From assembly GCA_951799425.1 (NCBI GenBank), contig OX637391.1, positions 16,148,051 through 16,212,050 of the forward strand: a stretch of DNA of 64,000 nt, written 5' to 3'. Under the pieces are notes generated by a model. That model made no database searches, was not told the origin of the DNA, and worked only from the letters and a program-made list of their open reading frames with translations. This document shows positions 59,526-64,000 of this stretch, one piece after another (within the stretch, counting starts at the first letter, position 1; each line of letters begins with the position of its first letter). This DNA is from Ilex aquifolium (taxonomy: Eukaryota > Streptophyta > Magnoliopsida > Aquifoliales > Aquifoliaceae). Both the position numbers and the translations under genes were made by a program.

Positions 59526-60681
59526 CTGCAACAAACAAGGCCAAGTTAGCACTCTTCCCAAATTGAGGGTGTCCTACACTTTTCCTCACAGCAAGATAAG
59601 AGAAGTAAACTTTCCGGAATTTACTCGGTATCCAATGGTTACTACGGTAGCTGAAATAAGATCAACCTTTTTTATAACTAAAACTTAAAGATTAACTGGT
59701 AATATGGGGTGCAACCCAAATATCCACAAAGCATAGAGGAGAGGAAACAACTATTACCGAAATCATACCAACACTGTTGAAGCATCCCAACCCTAGAGAA
59801 GACCACCAAAAAATGACATACAAAAAATAATTGCTTCAACCTTTGAATTGAGTTAAAGACTTGATGTTTCTTTCCTTCTAAATGCACCAGAAAAGAGGAA
59901 CTGCTTCCCATGTAAAGCATCAAGTCTTTACCTCCCAACCTTCCCTCCATGCAGTAACCAGCTAAGTTAACAACTTAAGAAAGTCTATCTATCCCCCAAA
60001 ATGCATCAACAACTTTGCTGTGACATTATAAAAAAGATGGTGAAACACTATCTCCTATACTCCTTTGACAATTTTGAAGCTTGTTTTCCAGTGATGGAGT
60101 AGTATTTCATGATCCCGTGAAAGATAAGACCACCAGCCCCATGCACAAAGCTCCGGCCACAGAAAATTGTTGGGAAGGTCAAATGTGCACGTAGTCTTAT
60201 TCCTGTAGTCAGAGAGACTATTTTCATGGCTCAAACCCGTAATAACTAGGTCACACGAAAAACAATTTTACTAGTGGGCTTTTGAGACAAATCAATTATA
60301 TAGCGAGGTATCAAGAGAAATACACATTAGGAAAATACTAAAGTCGAGTTAGTGAGTGCGTGACTGACTCATTCTGCAACAAGCTTTTGCTTGAACAAAT
60401 CTTTTTTACAGCAAAATGATGTAAAAGGAGCAATATGCTTTAGAAGTCAATTCTTGATGAAAAATAATGGTCCCTTGTATCATAAATAGAATTTGAGGGG
60501 TATTTGGCCAATCCTAAATTCTTCAAACTCGTTGTTTGTTAACTAAGCGGCACACTTCAAAACTCTTTCTTATCAAACCTTTTAAAATCGGTGGCTGCTT
60601 TATAGACATAAAAGAAATGCAAAATTTTAGTAGTAGCTATAGCGACGAAATGAGAAATTCTCCCAATAGGGTCATCCAATT

Positions 60682-60701
60682 CCCCCCCCCCCCCCCCCCC
60701 C
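60682..60701. repeat. Homopolymer run of 20 C
   Basis: Followed by TCTTTTTTTTTT. The paralogue at about 15908 has a T run only. Length is likely variable or poorly determined by sequencing. Confidence 0.85.
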
Positions 60702-61340
60702 TCTTTTTTTTTTGAATTGCACGAGAGAAACTCCCATTAAATGGAATTATCCATTAAAAATGTGTGATTTCAACTCAAGTTTAATTTTTTTCCAATTTAG
60801 TAAACTTGGAAATCTGAATTTGTAAAAATCAAAACCCTAATTCTAATGACTTCAGCTCATTTTATCAAGTAATTCAACCAATTGAAACCCTAAGTCTAGT
60901 GACTTTAGCTCAATTTTATCAATTCAAGCAATTCAGACAAAAAAAAAAAAAACAAATATTAAACAAATGCAAAATTAAAATTCGATAAACTATCAGTTCT
61001 AATATCAATACCAAGATTTCAAGATGATTCTAATATAAAAAAAAAATTAAAATAACAAAGTTTAGGAGGTTAGACTAACCACTTGGGAACCACCGAGTAA
61101 TTATATGTTGACTTTCATATATTGAATGTTCGGCTCCCTGTGAAGTATAGATGTGAACCAAAAAAACACTTGTATTGATAAAAGTACAAGACACATCTAT
61201 TTCACATTCATTATTTTTTCTCAATAACAATCAATTTTCATATAGCAAACACACACTCCACACACAAAGATAGATAGATAGGTCTCACTCACTTATTCAC
61301 TCACACTCGAGCTTATGATACACCAAAAACACACGAAAAA

Positions 61341-61748
61341 TACCACATACTAACATTTGGGCATCTGTCCACCCAGAAGACATTTTAGATCCTCATATGA
61401 CACACCACAGGAGCCCCCTCAGATCACTCACAACAGATTTAGCCCATGCCGCTTCTTCACCGACTCCAAACCTACCCAGTAGTCTCCACTAGATGCGGCA
61501 ATTCAAGCGTCCAGAGAAAGAATTCGAATTCTAGAGAGAAGTATGATCAACAAGAAGAAGGCGAATCTGAAGTGGGAGAAGAGAAGGGAGAGGGATCAAG
61601 AAGAATGAAGAAGAAATTGGAGGAGAGAGAGTCGGAGTTTACTCTTCCTTCGGATATACTATTTTCCCATCAGATGGATGCTTTTACCAAGACCAAACCT
61701 CCCATGTAATAGGATTGGCCGCTAACAATCCAAGGACTGTATTTGCCG
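61341..61748. other. 3' flank of the NBS-LRR gene
   Basis: Contains the presumed 3' UTR. The plus-strand frame at 61446-61709 is charged and low in complexity and has no known domain; not called as a gene. Confidence 0.45.
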
Positions 61749-64000
61749 TTAATAGATCCAAATGTTGGGAACGTGAGCTATCTTTGGCCAGTCCTCGCCT
61801 TTTTCTTTCTCGCATCGCCTCTTCAAATGTGGACAATCTGAAATATGCAGTGTTTCGAGTGTACTGAGGCACTTCAGCCCATCTGGCAAGGAGAGCAGGT
61901 TAGGGCAATCCCAAATTACCAACCTTCGGAGAGCATTTAAATGTTGGATGTCTTCGGGCAAAGACGTCAGCTCTGGACATTCTGTTATGTCCAATTCTTG
62001 GAGAGCAGTCAGGTGTTTCACTCCTTCAGATAAATAACTTAGTTTCTTGCAGTACTTTATCTTCAATGATCTCAGGGAAGACAAGCCTTGTAACCCAAGC
62101 GCTGGTAAGGACGTAAGACTGTCACAAACACTTATTTCGAGACTCTCAAGGGATATGAGGTGTTTGAGCCCTTCTGGTAAACACTCAAGACTGCGGCAAC
62201 CATTAATGTTCAAGTGTTTTAGAGCAGATAGATTATCCATCTGACGTGGCAGAGTCTTGATTTTGTTTAGTCCATAAATATATAGGGACTCAAGAACCTT
62301 GTGATTTTGAAGCAGACCGTCTGGAAGAGCCTCCAACTCATCAAAACCTGATAATTCAAGCGAGGAAAGTGAAGTGAGATCCATCGCTGACCTAACTAAC
62401 CTTGTGTTACTCCTTCCTATTACCAATCTCTTTAGTACAGGAAGATTAGGCAAATCAGCCAACTTGGGACACCTCTGGATCTTTAATTCCCGTAGACAAC
62501 CCAAACTTTCTCCTCCGTCTGTTGTTGTCCATTCCTCTAAACTAGGCATACTGTAGAATTCGAGCTTTTCCAATGCTGGAAATGATTTTTTCCCATCTCC
62601 ATAGCACTCATTGTTGAAGTGCTTCACAGCATCCATTTCAACAATAGAAAGAAACTTGAGGAAGGGCAGTTTCCCGAGAAGAGGAAGATGTTCACATCTT
62701 TCACACCGTATTAGAGATATTTCAACTAGATTTTGAAGATCCAAATCCAGCATCCAATTAGGAAACTTCAAGCCTTGATATGCAACTATGCTCAACTTTT
62801 TCAGATTTGAATGAGGTTGGAGACCATCAAGAATTTCTTCAACATTATTTGGAAAGTTGTCTTTCGTGATGTCATCGTCCCAATACAAGCTAAGATCACA
62901 AAGATTATGCTTCCTCTTTAAACGGGAACTTCTTGCATCCTCTGGATTTCTTACGTAATTGAGTCGTTTGATGGTCAACTCACCACCAAGATTTAATTCC
63001 GTCAGCTCGCTTATTTGCTGACCGTGGTGTGGACCCACGATAAACATGCTCAAAGTTTGTAGGCAAGTTAATTGCCCTAGCCCAACTGGCGTACAAGTAA
63101 TATTGTCACAACATCTAATGTCCAGACATATGAGATTTCTCATTTGCTTCATACCTTTTGGCAACTGACAAAGATTATAACAATATCTCAGCTTCAATGT
63201 CTGCAAGTTTTGGAGACAAGTTGTTGATTCTGGTAAACTGATGATACAAGAGTGCGACATGTCAAGGTACCTAAGATGTTTCAAATTCCCAATTGAAGAT
63301 GGTAATTTTTCAATGTCAATCCCTTGTAATGCCAACACCCTCAAATACTTTTGTTTTGAAATATAGGTAGCCAAATTTTGTCCATCGTATGGTGGAAGCA
63401 AAATAAAGGAGCGCAAAGATTGCTTTGCGGGCATATCCGTGCCCTCAGGACTACTCTTATAGAAAAACAAATGACGAATCTTTTCTGGGATTTTCAGCAC
63501 CTTACCATGCTCCATTGTACAGCATTCTCGTATCATAATAGACTGGGCAAGATCATGCATCAAATCATGCATTTTACACGTCAAGTCACCATTGTCTTTT
63601 TCCTTGACATCTTGAAAGAAAGACCTGCAAACCAGATCATTGAAACACTCACGAGCCATAAGAAGTAGATTTGTTTGTCCTTTGGATGGAATGAAGCTGT
63701 TTGCCATCCACAGCTCTATCAGCATGTCCACCTCCATTTCATAGTCTTTGGGAAATATACAACAATAGGCAAAGCATTGTCTCAAATATGGATGTAAATT
63801 GTCGTAACTGAGCCTTAGGATAGGTAAGATAGCATTTTCAGAATCCAATAAATCCCAAATATCACTTTCTTTCACAGATAACCATTCACTTATGTTGCTT
63901 TTAAACCACATCAGGCTTCCAAGAGCTTTGACTGCAAGGGGCACCCCACCACATTTCTTCACTATTGCTTTGCCGATTGTTTCCAACTCTTTGTTTTCCT
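61749..64000 (-). CDS. CC-NBS-LRR disease-resistance protein (RGA-like), 3' part
   Basis: Open without a stop from the window edge to TAA at 61749, about 750 residues; the N-terminal coiled coil, P-loop and kinase-2 region lie outside the window. Counting from the codon at 63986: GLPL motif CGGVPLAVKALGS (12-24), YDNLHPYLRQCFAYC (RNBS-D, 61-75), MHDLMHDLAQ (139-148, the MHD switch), then about 20 leucine-rich repeats from residue ~190 (LRYLDMSHS, LQTLKLRYC, LECLPEGLKHLISLESLEIS and similar) to a C-terminal KRRCEKEKGEDWPKIAHVP, typical of this class. No tryptophan in the MHD context indicates a CNL rather than TNL type. Such proteins detect pathogen effectors inside the cell. No frameshift was seen; the gene looks functional as far as visible. 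The broken relatives are at 19403-25798. Confidence 0.95.
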   Translation of the reverse strand, partial: ENKELETIGKAIVKKCGGVPLAVKALGSLMWFKSNISEWLSVKESDIWDLLDSENAILPILRLSYDNLHPYLRQCFAYCCIFPKDYEMEVDMLIELWMANSFIPSKGQTNLLLMARECFNDLVCRSFFQDVKEKDNGDLTCKMHDLMHDLAQSIMIRECCTMEHGKVLKIPEKIRHLFFYKSSPEGTDMPAKQSLRSFILLPPYDGQNLATYISKQKYLRVLALQGIDIEKLPSSIGNLKHLRYLDMSHSCIISLPESTTCLQNLQTLKLRYCYNLCQLPKGMKQMRNLICLDIRCCDNITCTPVGLGQLTCLQTLSMFIVGPHHGQQISELTELNLGGELTIKRLNYVRNPEDARSSRLKRKHNLCDLSLYWDDDITKDNFPNNVEEILDGLQPHSNLKKLSIVAYQGLKFPNWMLDLDLQNLVEISLIRCERCEHLPLLGKLPFLKFLSIVEMDAVKHFNNECYGDGKKSFPALEKLEFYSMPSLEEWTTTDGGESLGCLRELKIQRCPKLADLPNLPVLKRLVIGRSNTRLVRSAMDLTSLSSLELSGFDELEALPDGLLQNHKVLESLYIYGLNKIKTLPRQMDNLSALKHLNINGCRSLECLPEGLKHLISLESLEISVCDSLTSLPALGLQGLSSLRSLKIKYCKKLSYLSEGVKHLTALQELDITECPELTSLPEDIQHLNALRRLVIWDCPNLLSLPDGLKCLSTLETLHISDCPHLKRRCEKEKGEDWPKIAHVPNIWIY

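Larger units (their letters stand above)
54990..61340. repeat. Segmental duplication, copy 2, internally re-duplicated
   Basis: Same orientation and order as 5314-16660. Inside this copy, 54.85-57.98 kb and 58.02-60.5 kb repeat each other in part (shared GCAATCACCCGCTT and AAGCATCCCAACCC phrases), so an additional local tandem duplication occurred. It lacks the hAT MITE at 9481 and the Helitron-bearing 5 kb of copy 1. Confidence 0.8.

Noticed and set aside
61446..61709. 87-codon plus-strand frame with an acidic/arginine stretch
   Set aside because: Low-complexity sequence antisense to the NBS-LRR 3' flank, no domain.

Overview
This is plant nuclear DNA, most likely from a eudicot. The evidence is spliced genes with GT-AG introns, a CC-NBS-LRR resistance gene, plant-type pyridoxal kinase and ent-kaurene synthase sequence, a plastid tRNA insert, and dense nested transposons in an AT-rich background. 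The species cannot be told from the sequence. Only a few genes look functional; most of the window is mobile elements, their remains, and broken gene copies.

0-26 kb. A solo LTR (1217-1834), TIR elements and a SINE precede a duplicated block (about 5.3-16.7 kb). The block holds an intact small ubiquitin-like gene, broken S6-kinase-like and APO-like sequences, a hAT MITE (9481-10085) and a Helitron (11910-15315) carrying an ent-kaurene synthase exon. After it come a truncated copia element and a dismembered NBS-LRR gene on the minus strand (19.4-25.8 kb), split by hAT, Harbinger and other insertions. The N-terminal exon of that gene is fused to a piece of RPL38.

26-42 kb. A long-TIR element (25911-29675) with nested MITEs, a TIR element built from tandem repeats (29990-30737) and a 370-bp CACTA MITE (30873-31242) lead to a Mutator-like element. 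This has a decayed MuDR-type transposase on the plus strand (33580-35957) and, facing it, a nine-exon Ulp1-family protease gene (41161 down to 37196) that I could splice almost completely. Arrays of about 261 bp and 207 bp rich in the motif GTAACTGTT/AACAGTTAC occupy the noncoding parts.

42-54 kb. Seven exons of a pyridoxal kinase (SOS4-like) copy lie on the plus strand, with a frameshift and missing exons, so it is probably a pseudogene. Its introns hold an LTR retrotransposon with a perfect target duplication (42311-45356), a TIR element with an internal satellite (49373-51030), a copia integrase scrap and a plastid-derived trnT-GGU.

55-64 kb. The second copy of the duplicated block (UBL gene, S6K/APO fragments, locally re-duplicated) leads into a large open CC-NBS-LRR reading frame (61749 to beyond 64000, minus strand). 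The order UBL - S6K/APO debris - NBS-LRR is the same in both blocks, so the window records a duplication of a resistance-gene neighbourhood. One copy kept the resistance gene open; the other was shredded by transposons. The duplicate also supplies empty sites that date and delimit several insertions.
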